Positions 16,673 through 24,760 of a stretch of 64,000 nt of DNA are shown here, in pieces. The position numbers and the translations under genes are program-made. Origin of the DNA: Silvibacterium dinghuense (GTDB lineage: Bacteria; Acidobacteriota; Terriglobia; Terriglobales; Acidobacteriaceae). How positions within the stretch are numbered: the stretch's first letter is position 1; every line of letters starts with the position of its first letter. The notes beneath the pieces were generated by a model. It had not been told where the DNA came from. It did no database searches and saw only the letters and a list, made by a program, of their open reading frames with translations. The stretch is from the NCBI RefSeq assembly GCF_004123295.1, contig NZ_SDMK01000001.1:620001-684000 (forward strand). The letters run 5' to 3'.

Positions 16673-19444
16673 GTGAGCCGAAGCCTATCGACATCTCTCC
16701 TTGCCTGTTCCCTCGTCATCGCGCTGTTTCCGGCAACACCCGGCATCAGCCAAACAAACCCGATGCGGCCCACCTGCAGCAATGGCGTGCGCATAGAAGG
16801 AACCGTCACCGACGCAACTGGCGCCGCGATCCCCGGAGCACACGTCGCCGTGGATGGCCGTCAGCCCGTGACTACCACAGATGGCGGCGGCCAATATGTA
16901 CTTCCCTGCGTGGCAGCCGGTGCAAGCACCATCACAGCGCAGGCCAGCGGTTTCGCTCCCGCAACGGCAGCCATCAACCGAACCTCAAACGGTACGGCAC
17001 ATATCAACCTGCAACTCGCCATCGCCACCGTAAGCGCGAGTGTGCAGGTGCGCGCCGATACGCAGACGCTCGACACCAGCTCCGGCGCTTCCACGACGAC
17101 GCTCAGCGCCAGTGAAGTGCAGCAGCTCCCCGACGATCCTGATGATCTTCTGCAAGAGTTGCAGTTACTCGCCTCTGCGGGCGGCGGCTCTACCACCTCG
17201 GCAACTGTCGTCGTCGATGGCTTTCAGAACGGCAGTACGATGCCGCCTAAAAGCGCCATCGCATCGATCCGCATCAATCCCGACCCGATATCGCCCGAGT
17301 ACCCCAAACCCGACATGGATGGCGGACGGATCGAGATCACGACCAAGCCGGGATCGGATAAGTACCACGGCGCGCTCTTCTTCAACGACAGCGATGCAAG
17401 CTTTAATGCCAACGACCCATTTGCCGTCACCTCGACACCGGCAGGCAAACGCCGCTACGGCTTTGAACTCAGCGGGCCAGTTGTAGCGCAAAAGAGCGGA
17501 TTCGCGCTGGCGCTCGAAAAACGCGACATCAACGAGTTCAATGTCGTGAATGCAGTCATCCTCGATGCAAATGGCAATCAGGCCGCAGAGCATGACACGG
17601 TGAATGCTCCTCAAGAGCTCTGGATCGCCTCCGCGCGTGGAGATCTGCAGGTCACACCAAACGATATCGCCTCGCTCAGCTACGCTGCACGCGTCAACAG
17701 CCTTGGGAACCAGGGTGTCGGCGGCCTCATCCTGCCGGAAGCTGGTTATTCGAGCCGCATCGCCGAATACGATCTTCGCTTTACCAATACACAGACCCTC
17801 AGCGCGAACCTGCTGCATGAAACACACATCGGATATACATGGAAACGGACGGAACAACTCCCCAATTCCACCGAACCCTCTCTGCAGGTCTCAGGCTATT
17901 TCACCGGCGGCGGCGCGACGAGCCAGAATCTCAATAATCGCGAGCGGGATCTTGAGATCGATGACGATGTAATGGCCACACTGGGCAAGCATACCTTGAA
18001 GTTCGGCGCACAGGCGCTCGGCATTTTCTTACACGACTATGATCCCGATACCTTCAACGGCGCCTTTACTTTCGGCGGCGGTAGCGCCCCCGTGCTCGAC
18101 TCGAGCAATCAGCCTACAGACACCACCACAACCATCACGCCCCTCGAGCAATATCGCCGCGCGCTGCTCGGCCTCGCCGGAGGAACACCTACGACCTACG
18201 CCGTCACCAACGGAACCCCGCTCGTTCCGTATGCACAATGGCAACTCGCGCTTTATGGTGAAGACACCATCAAGCTGCTACCGCGCCTCACGGTAACTGC
18301 CGGGCTGCGATATGCACTCCAGACAACGCCTGCAACATCCGCAAATTTCGGCCCGAGGCTCGGCCTCGCGTGGTCACCCGATCGCGCCTCTCACTGGAGC
18401 ACGCATCTGCGTGCCGGTATCTTCAATCTGCCCTTCGACACCACCTACGCCGCAGAGGCTTACCGCCTCGACGGAGAACGACAAAAGCAGACCACGGTCT
18501 ATTCTCCAGACTTCGACCGTCCACTGACGCCGACAAGTAGCTCCATCGCCGTCGCAAATCGCTGGCAGTTCTCGCACGCCATGCTTCAGATACCGATCGC
18601 AGAGTTCGCTGCTGGGGTAGAAGTCGACCTGCCGCACCACTGGCATCCTTCTGTCTGGTACTCGTGGTACTCGGCATGGGACGATCACCGCACTGTCAAC
18701 ATCAATGCGCCAATCGTAGCCAGCAGCAGTGGTGTTGCTCCGGACCCAACCGCAGCTCTCCTCGCGCCGCGTCCCGGCGCTCCGAATCTCAACATCTTCG
18801 AATATCAAAACACCGCGCACACACGCGGCGGCGCCTTCTGGGCAGGCATCGAGCAAAAAGCCAACGCGCACTGGACCTTGAGCCTCGGCTATTGGAATGT
18901 CGATTTTCGTGGAGACAGCGACACGCCGCAGTCCAGCTATAGCGACCGCGGAGAAGTCGGAAGGCCTGACTGGCAATCGAGCGGAGCTCTGCTCGAAGAC
19001 GACTTCAAATTCCCGTTTCGCATCGAGCTCTCCAGTCAGATCTATTGGCATTTCAATACGCCGTACAACATCACTACGGGCACAGACGACAATGGCGACG
19101 GCACATTCAACGATCGGCCATCCTATGCATCTACCGCAGGCAACGGTGTCTACAGCACGCCCTTCGGCCTCATGACAGCAAACGCCGTCAACGGCAATGT
19201 TCCCCGCAACCTGGGAACCATGCCCACCATCGTGCACATGTACTCAAACCTGAGCCGGGCATTTCACCTCAGCTCGAGCAAGGATCGTCCACTTACCCTG
19301 ACCCTTAATGCACGAGGAGCGAATGTTCTCAACCACACCAACGTAACTGCTGTGAACACCGTGGTCTCTTCCGATGCAGTCGGGCAACCGGTAGCCGCAG
19401 AGGCCGCCAGAAGACTGGAACTCGGTGCGCGCTTCGCCTTTTAA
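16673..19444 (+). CDS. Oar-like TonB-dependent receptor with carboxypeptidase-regulatory domain
   Basis: About 923 residues. The signal peptide (about 1-27, ending near ISQ) is followed by a CarboxypepD_reg-like beta-sandwich (about 38-120, IEGTVTDATGAAIPGAHV), a short plug and a large barrel ending in phenylalanine (LELGARFAF). The plug lacks a classical TonB-box sequence that I can point to. Such receptors are expanded in Acidobacteria and are assumed to import oligosaccharides or peptides. I start at GTG 16673, which gives a proper signal peptide and has an AGAGGAG site; the frame opens earlier at 16604. It follows the LytS/LytTR pair. It converges on the PepSY gene, with no clear terminator between. 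Confidence 0.88.
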   Translation: MSRSLSTSLLACSLVIALFPATPGISQTNPMRPTCSNGVRIEGTVTDATGAAIPGAHVAVDGRQPVTTTDGGGQYVLPCVAAGASTITAQASGFAPATAAINRTSNGTAHINLQLAIATVSASVQVRADTQTLDTSSGASTTTLSASEVQQLPDDPDDLLQELQLLASAGGGSTTSATVVVDGFQNGSTMPPKSAIASIRINPDPISPEYPKPDMDGGRIEITTKPGSDKYHGALFFNDSDASFNANDPFAVTSTPAGKRRYGFELSGPVVAQKSGFALALEKRDINEFNVVNAVILDANGNQAAEHDTVNAPQELWIASARGDLQVTPNDIASLSYAARVNSLGNQGVGGLILPEAGYSSRIAEYDLRFTNTQTLSANLLHETHIGYTWKRTEQLPNSTEPSLQVSGYFTGGGATSQNLNNRERDLEIDDDVMATLGKHTLKFGAQALGIFLHDYDPDTFNGAFTFGGGSAPVLDSSNQPTDTTTTITPLEQYRRALLGLAGGTPTTYAVTNGTPLVPYAQWQLALYGEDTIKLLPRLTVTAGLRYALQTTPATSANFGPRLGLAWSPDRASHWSTHLRAGIFNLPFDTTYAAEAYRLDGERQKQTTVYSPDFDRPLTPTSSSIAVANRWQFSHAMLQIPIAEFAAGVEVDLPHHWHPSVWYSWYSAWDDHRTVNINAPIVASSSGVAPDPTAALLAPRPGAPNLNIFEYQNTAHTRGGAFWAGIEQKANAHWTLSLGYWNVDFRGDSDTPQSSYSDRGEVGRPDWQSSGALLEDDFKFPFRIELSSQIYWHFNTPYNITTGTDDNGDGTFNDRPSYASTAGNGVYSTPFGLMTANAVNGNVPRNLGTMPTIVHMYSNLSRAFHLSSSKDRPLTLTLNARGANVLNHTNVTAVNTVVSSDAVGQPVAAEAARRLELGARFAF

Positions 19445-19502
19445 GGCGTAGCAGCTCTATTTGTAACAATAAAACGCATAAAACAGATCCAACGCGGAAC
19501 AG

Positions 19503-20150
19503 CTAAGGAACGAAGAGCTTCCAAAGCATCAGTACTGCGATAGCCGCGAATCCGGCAAGGATCAGACCTGACGTTCTCCGCTTATACACAAACCAGATCA
19601 GCACCAGCCCGGTAAGCGACACCAGCACCAGCAGCACGGCTGACACATCGATCACCGCGCTCCACGCCTTACCCGCATCGCGCCCCTTGTGCAGGTCGTT
19701 GATCACCGCGACAAAGCCATCCTGCACCACCGTCAGGTCATATTTCCCTGTATCGCGGTCGATGAAGGCATCCGCCGTATAGCCCGGCGCACGGAATGAA
19801 ATTGAAACCTGTGTATCGTCTACGCGGAAATCGCTCACCGCGCCGTGCACATGCTCACGTGCACGCAGCATCTCGACCAGTCCCAGCCGGTCCGCACCTT
19901 CGCTTCCAGCGGTGTGCAGCATGGCCTTATCCGCTATACCATGCGTCTCCACGGTCTTTGCGTGACCTGCGAACCAGTCCGGATGATTCAGCGTAAGCCC
20001 GGTTGCCGCGAAGAACAGAATCACGGCAAAACTTAACATGCTCAGATAGATATGGAGCCAGCGCGCGGTTACGGCTACAGTTCGCCGCAACCGCGCGTGG
20101 GGCTTACTGTTTACGGTAGTCAAGCGTGATCGTCCCCAGCTCCTGACCAC
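19503..20150 (-). CDS. PepSY-associated membrane protein
   Basis: About 215 residues. One membrane helix near the N-terminus (about 33-55) ends in the conserved LTLNHPDW motif. A periplasmic PepSY-like part follows (about 60-155, with TADAFIDRDTGKYDLT), then the DLHKGRDAGKAWS motif and two C-terminal helices (about 165-190, 193-212). Proteins of this type occur with ApbE/DUF2271 genes in operons linked to envelope flavin or iron redox chemistry. It is the third gene after the EF-hand and ApbE-DUF2271 genes and overlaps the latter by up to 47 bp. The start is uncertain: GTG 20150 or TTG 20123. Confidence 0.85.
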   Translation of the reverse strand: MVRSWGRSRLTTVNSKPHARLRRTVAVTARWLHIYLSMLSFAVILFFAATGLTLNHPDWFAGHAKTVETHGIADKAMLHTAGSEGADRLGLVEMLRAREHVHGAVSDFRVDDTQVSISFRAPGYTADAFIDRDTGKYDLTVVQDGFVAVINDLHKGRDAGKAWSAVIDVSAVLLVLVSLTGLVLIWFVYKRRTSGLILAGFAAIAVLMLWKLFVP

Positions 20151-21684
20151 CCTGCAGCGCAGCCTGTGCCGGCTGTCCGGTAAAGTCCAGCTCCTTATGC
20201 TCGATCTGGTAACCGCCGTGCTCGCGCGAGGCCTCGATCACGACCGTATACTTACCCGCCTTCACCGGCTTGCCGTCGTTATCCTTGCCATCCCATTTCA
20301 GCGTGTAATGCCCCGGCGGACGCGTCGCCGATGAGACAGTCTTCGAGATATCCGTACCCTCGCTCAGGTTGCGCAGCTGATCGTCGCGATACCACTGCTT
20401 CAACTCCGGCAGCCAGCGCGGATTCTGCGTCCATAGCGCCAGTGTCCGCACCGGATAGTGATCCGCATCTTCGATCCACACGGCAACATAAGGGCGCCGA
20501 TAGCGTGCGTCGTCGATGCGCGGTAACTCGAGGCTCAGCATCAGCTCAAAGGCCGGGTTCCACAACCCCGCACCAGCCGCGTGCGGCACGGCGAATGCTG
20601 CCGGCACATACGCTGCCCGCAGACCGCCGGTCGTACCCGGAACCTGATACGCATTCCATCCTGCACTGCGCAACTCGCGGCCATCCGCCGTCACGATCAG
20701 GTAATCCACACCCGGCGTACGCTCCGCCAGCCGAGCGCTTTCCTCAGGGCTCATCACGGAAAAAGCTGTCGCCAATGCGCCTGCTGTCTCCGCATCCTTC
20801 GCAATCACGGTCGAAGAGAGCACATGTCCGGCCGGCCGCGCCGTGCGTGGATCGAGGATATGCGACTGGCCTTCGACTGCCATCGCGGCCTGCACCACGC
20901 CCCTGCGGTATGAGCCCGAGGTCGCAACCACGCGGTTCTCGACTGCCACACGATCGAGCGCAAGATCATTCTCTGCTGCAGCCCGCGGATCGGTGACATC
21001 GACCACCTGCCGCATCGCGCCGCGCACCACCACATCTCCGCCCGCATTCAGCATGACACCGGATGCACCGGCATGCAGCGCTGCCTCGGCCGCCTGTTCA
21101 CTCACATAGCTCTTCGCAAACGAGGCCAACGCCAGCGGCACGGCTGTGATTCGAGCAGCCGTGCGGTGAGACACATCGAGCTGCCAGTGCGGCTGTTGCA
21201 TGGCTTCGACCGTTTCGCGCAGCTCGGCCGCGCTCGGCGTGCGCCCTTCGGCTGCGGCCTGCCGCCACAGCTTCGCCGCAGCCTCCGTCGAAGGATCGAG
21301 CGCTCCATTTGTTGCTTCGCGCCAGCGATCGAATCCAGCCAACACATCGAACAGCTCCTGCGACACCGGCACGGCTTCGAAGTGCGTCTTCTCCCAACGC
21401 GAGAACTCACTGTCTGCGCGCCACGCGCTCAGGATGCGCCCCTGCCGGTCATACTCCGTCAACACCGCTGCTTCCGCATGTTGCGCTTCGGGCAGGCTCG
21501 TCGCCTTTACCTTGATCTCAAGAGACGTGCCCAGCACATGCTCATGATGAAAGGTCCATGTGCCCGCCTCGCGCTCGCCATGCGTTGCCGCCGAGTCCGC
21601 CCATACATTCGTCTGCGTCGCCACCATCGCCAGCGGCAGGCATGCTGCGGCCCGCCGCAGCAGTTTCCAGTTCTTAGCGTCCAT
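20104..21684 (-). CDS. ApbE-like flavin transferase domain fused to DUF2271
   Basis: 526 residues with a signal peptide (about 1-29). The first 345 residues are an ApbE domain, whose family transfers FMN from FAD to threonine of target proteins outside the cytoplasm. Recognisable ApbE motifs are NGALDPST (about 126-133), ATSGSYRR (254-261) and SHILDPRT (274-281). Two key motifs deviate: the usual ADALATA metal-binding aspartate is glycine (G302 in TAGALATA), and the usual LGGIAKG reads LASFAKS (187-192 region). Catalysis may thus be altered or lost. Residues about 365-526 are DUF2271 (YRRPYVAVWIEDADHYPVRT). The ATG shares one base with the EF-hand stop (TAATG). No flavinylation target motif is evident in the operon. 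Confidence 0.88.
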   Translation of the reverse strand: MDAKNWKLLRRAAACLPLAMVATQTNVWADSAATHGEREAGTWTFHHEHVLGTSLEIKVKATSLPEAQHAEAAVLTEYDRQGRILSAWRADSEFSRWEKTHFEAVPVSQELFDVLAGFDRWREATNGALDPSTEAAAKLWRQAAAEGRTPSAAELRETVEAMQQPHWQLDVSHRTAARITAVPLALASFAKSYVSEQAAEAALHAGASGVMLNAGGDVVVRGAMRQVVDVTDPRAAAENDLALDRVAVENRVVATSGSYRRGVVQAAMAVEGQSHILDPRTARPAGHVLSSTVIAKDAETAGALATAFSVMSPEESARLAERTPGVDYLIVTADGRELRSAGWNAYQVPGTTGGLRAAYVPAAFAVPHAAGAGLWNPAFELMLSLELPRIDDARYRRPYVAVWIEDADHYPVRTLALWTQNPRWLPELKQWYRDDQLRNLSEGTDISKTVSSATRPPGHYTLKWDGKDNDGKPVKAGKYTVVIEASREHGGYQIEHKELDFTGQPAQAALQGGQELGTITLDYRKQ

Positions 21685-22547
21685 TACTGGTTCTGCTCCT
21701 TCTGCTCACCTGGTCCGTGATCGCCGCCTGCGCGTCCGCCGCGCGGCCCGTCACTCATGGTCTTGAAATAAGCCAGCAACTCATCCTTATCGAGAAAGCC
21801 GTCGCCGTTGGTGTCCATCTTCTCGAACTGCTGTTGCATCCGGTCAGGACACTCGGCCTTGCTCAGCTTGCCGTCCCTGTTGGTATCGAACTCGCCGAGG
21901 ATGTGCTCCACACGCTGCTCAGGAGACTGCTGCCGGACGCGCATTTCCTCAGCCTCGATCACGCCGTCGCCATTCTTATCGAGCACCAGCAGAGAGGTGC
22001 TCGACACCGCGATCTCCTGCGCCGAAATCACGCCATCGTGATCGGTATCGAGCGCCGCCAGCAGCGGATCCATCTGCATCCGGCCACCGCCACCATGCTC
22101 GCCGCCATTCGCACCCGCGGGCATTCCCTGACGCTCAGCCATGGTGCGAATCTCCTCCGGCGTCAGCTTGCCGTCGTGATTCGTGTCGCCACGCTCGAAG
22201 AGACTCTGCATCCGCGCGGGAAGCTCATCCGGCGTGAGCACGCCATCGCCATTTTTATCGAAAGCCATCAGCCGCTGTACCAGCTCATCCGGACTTGCGC
22301 CTGCATTTTCCGGACGCGGCGAGAGCTCATCCGAAGTCAGCTGCCCATCGCGATTGCGGTCGAGCGTCAGCAGGCTCTGCGGAGCGGCCTTGATCTCCGC
22401 TGCCGACAGTTGCCCGTCATGATCCGTATCCAGCGCCTGCAACACCAGGCGCGGCTGATTCCCAGGCCCCTGCGCCCAGTTGCTTCCCGCATACCCCAAT
22501 ACAAGCGACCCCGCTAGAATCGCAGTGATTCTTCTCTTTCTCGGCAT
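21684..22547 (-). CDS. Secreted EF-hand protein with eight calcium-binding loops
   Basis: 287 residues with a signal peptide (about 1-25, ending NWAQ) and eight EF-hand loops of the DxDxDG type (first loop DTDHDGQLSAAE at 40-51; last DTNGDGFLDKDE near 250). Loops are arranged in pairs separated by LxxLD/FD helices, and the tail is glycine rich. The protein should bind calcium or a similar ion in the periplasm. It is the first gene of the ApbE-DUF2271/PepSY operon, overlapping the next gene by one base. Position 2 of every loop is T, R or K and never proline, which argues against a lanmodulin-type lanthanide binder. Confidence 0.9.
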   Translation of the reverse strand: MPRKRRITAILAGSLVLGYAGSNWAQGPGNQPRLVLQALDTDHDGQLSAAEIKAAPQSLLTLDRNRDGQLTSDELSPRPENAGASPDELVQRLMAFDKNGDGVLTPDELPARMQSLFERGDTNHDGKLTPEEIRTMAERQGMPAGANGGEHGGGGRMQMDPLLAALDTDHDGVISAQEIAVSSTSLLVLDKNGDGVIEAEEMRVRQQSPEQRVEHILGEFDTNRDGKLSKAECPDRMQQQFEKMDTNGDGFLDKDELLAYFKTMSDGPRGGRAGGDHGPGEQKEQNQ

Positions 22548-22703
22548 GATTTCCTGACGGCTTTCAGATATACGACTATTTCAGTCCCATTTATACAGGA
22601 AGTCATCTGCACAATCCAGCAGATGACAACCGGCAATCGCAACATGCTTCTTGCAGTGGGACTGCTTGATAGACGCCATTCTCCTGACGCAGACGACAGT
22701 GGC

Positions 22704-22742
22704 TCAAAAAAAGAACGGCCCGCGGCAGAGACCGCGGACCGT
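22704..22742 (-). terminator. Intrinsic terminator of the GH13 amylase gene
   Basis: An 11-bp stem (ACGGTCCGCGG with CCGCGGGCCGT on the minus strand, one G-T wobble) with a six-base loop is followed on the minus strand by TTCTTTTTTT. It lies about 40 bp after the amylase stop codon. Confidence 0.85.
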
Positions 22743-22780
22743 CGTGAGTCGGTGCGCGCCCATCGCGCGCACCGCAAAGA

Positions 22781-24631
22781 TCAATGAGTCAAGCTGGCCA
22801 CCAGTACCGAGTTCGCCGGCAGATGCACTGCCAGCCCTTCAGCCTCAGCAGTAGCCGTGCCCTCGCCAAACAGAATCTCCGCTGAGCTCCGTCCTTCTGC
22901 ATCCGTCATCTCTGTCTTCACGTGCAGCGTCACATCTTCTGCGCCGCGATGAACGGCCACCAGCACACGCTCCTCACCCGAGGTACGCAGATAGATCAGC
23001 GCATCGTCGGAAACGTAGAGCACCTGCTCCTCCCCCTGATTCAGCGCCGCAGACTTTGCACGCAGCGCCAGCAGCTGATTGGTCCAGGCATACATGGACT
23101 GCTGCTCCGCATTCCGGTTGCTCTCGTTGAAGGCATCCTGCTTCATTCCCGGAAAGCCTCCTGGAAAATCGTGCCGGTTATCGGGATCGTCCCCGCCGCT
23201 CATCGCGATCTCATCGCCGGAGTAGATCTGCGGCATGCCGCGTGTGGTCAGCAACACTGCCATCCCTAACCGTTCGGCCGCATGGTCGCCGTGAGCTTCC
23301 GTTAGAAAACGTGCGGTGTCGTGATTGCCGAGGAACGGCACCAGACGCTCTGGATGCGGGTAAAGCGCATCCTTGCGCAGCACATCCGCAATCGCTGTCA
23401 TCGGAGCTCCCTGCGCAAACACCTTCACCAGCGCAAAGTGCATCGGAAAATCGAACGGCGTGTAAAGCCCCGTATCCACTCCTGCCCGCGTCACGCCACC
23501 GGCAAAGGCCGACGTGATCGTGGGATCGCCATTGAAGACCTCACCTACCGTCGTCAGGTTCGGATAGAGCGCATGCAGCTGAGCGTGAAAGGCCTGCCAG
23601 AATGGCCTGCCAACGTAAGGGAATGTATCCAGACGCAGTCCATCGAGTCCCGCTTCCTCCGTCCACCAGATCGCATTCTGGATAAGGTACTTCTCGACAG
23701 CAGGATTCTCCTGGTTCAGATCCGGCAGCGTGTTGGCGAACCATCCTTCCGTCACATCGCGGCGATCACGCCACGGCGCATGCGGATCGACCAGCGGAGC
23801 AAAGTCGCCCTGCGCCACACGATGCTCGGCCTTGGTACCGTGAAACCAGTCCGGCTCCGGAGGATCGCTCACCCAATCGATCGCCGGGCCAACATGATTT
23901 GGCACCGTGTCGAGTACAAATTTCATGCCGCGCTTGTGCAGTGCATCTGCGAGCGCGCGATAGTCTTCCAGCGTGCCATAGTGCTCGTCGACGGCATACA
24001 TATCCGTCGCGCCATAGCCGTGATAGCTATCCGGCTCATGATTCTGGTAGACCGGCGTAACCCACACTGTCGTGATGCCCAGGGCCTGCAGGTAGTCGAG
24101 ATGATCGATGACTCCGCGCAGATCGCCGCCATGCCATCCGCGCGGCTTCTCACGCTCGGCTTGTGCCTCGGCGCTCGTTGCGCTTGACTGCGCACCCGGC
24201 CCGTCATTCTCCTCGTTCCCATCCGCGAAGCGGTCGGTCATGATCAGGTACATCACATCGCGCGAGGAGAAGCCTGCAAACCCCTCGCTTACCGCGCGAC
24301 GTGGCTCGAAGACAAACGGCAATGTTGCGCGTCCCTTCGCAGTCTCCGCCGTGATTGTCATCTGCTTCGGCTTATCGGGATCAGCCGCAAGCCACAGCTC
24401 GGCCCAGTGCCCGTTCTCTGAGATGGTTGTCTTCGCAATTTTCAGATTCTTCACCGAGAACGTGAACCGTGCGCCCTCGAGGTTCTCGCCCTTCACCAAC
24501 AACATCGGGGCCGGCATATCCGTCCACCAGTTCGGTGGATCGATTTTGCTCATCACCGGCGCGCCGCTCTGCGCGAACGCCATGGCGCAGCTCAACAGCG
24601 CCGAAAGAACAGCCATGTTTCCGTATTTCAC
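22781..24631 (-). CDS. Periplasmic GH13 alpha-amylase / cyclomaltodextrinase
   Basis: 616 residues. After a signal peptide (about 1-21) comes an N-terminal immunoglobulin-like cyclomaltodextrinase domain (about 25-110), then the (beta/alpha)8 GH13 barrel and a C-terminal beta domain. Conserved regions I-IV are present: DTVPNHVG (241-248), GLRLDTF with nucleophile D335, TVGEVFN with acid/base E364, and FLGNHD with D438. It should hydrolyse cyclodextrins, maltodextrins or starch fragments after uptake. It lies 129 bp downstream of the Oar-like receptor on the same strand, separated by a perfect hairpin, and has its own terminator. GTG start with a GGGGA site. Confidence 0.93.
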   Translation of the reverse strand: MKYGNMAVLSALLSCAMAFAQSGAPVMSKIDPPNWWTDMPAPMLLVKGENLEGARFTFSVKNLKIAKTTISENGHWAELWLAADPDKPKQMTITAETAKGRATLPFVFEPRRAVSEGFAGFSSRDVMYLIMTDRFADGNEENDGPGAQSSATSAEAQAEREKPRGWHGGDLRGVIDHLDYLQALGITTVWVTPVYQNHEPDSYHGYGATDMYAVDEHYGTLEDYRALADALHKRGMKFVLDTVPNHVGPAIDWVSDPPEPDWFHGTKAEHRVAQGDFAPLVDPHAPWRDRRDVTEGWFANTLPDLNQENPAVEKYLIQNAIWWTEEAGLDGLRLDTFPYVGRPFWQAFHAQLHALYPNLTTVGEVFNGDPTITSAFAGGVTRAGVDTGLYTPFDFPMHFALVKVFAQGAPMTAIADVLRKDALYPHPERLVPFLGNHDTARFLTEAHGDHAAERLGMAVLLTTRGMPQIYSGDEIAMSGGDDPDNRHDFPGGFPGMKQDAFNESNRNAEQQSMYAWTNQLLALRAKSAALNQGEEQVLYVSDDALIYLRTSGEERVLVAVHRGAEDVTLHVKTEMTDAEGRSSAEILFGEGTATAEAEGLAVHLPANSVLVASLTH

Positions 24632-24714
24632 CAGTTTCCCCGCATCCTTCCAGTTATCTTTCCTGGATTTTCAGCAATCCGGCATGCGTATGCCTTCGCA
24701 TAGAGACAGCATGA

Positions 24715-24744
24715 CGCCGCTGCGGAGTTGATTCCGCAGCGGCG
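24715..24744. other. Perfect 12-bp hairpin between receptor and amylase genes
   Basis: Arms CGCCGCTGCGGA (24715-24726) and TCCGCAGCGGCG (24733-24744) flank a six-base loop. There is no T-tract on the minus strand after it, so it is not a standard intrinsic terminator. It may protect the receptor mRNA 3' end or attenuate transcription into the amylase gene. Confidence 0.55.
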
Positions 24745-24760
24745 CCGGCTGGTCGTCAGG

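Noticed and set aside
21684-22547. EF-hand protein as a lanmodulin-like lanthanide binder
   Set aside because: Lanmodulin loops have proline at position 2; none of the eight loops here do, and no lanthanide-dependent dehydrogenase is nearby.
24715-24744. Calling the 12-bp hairpin an intrinsic terminator
   Set aside because: No T-tract follows on the minus strand, and the neighbouring genes look like one operon.
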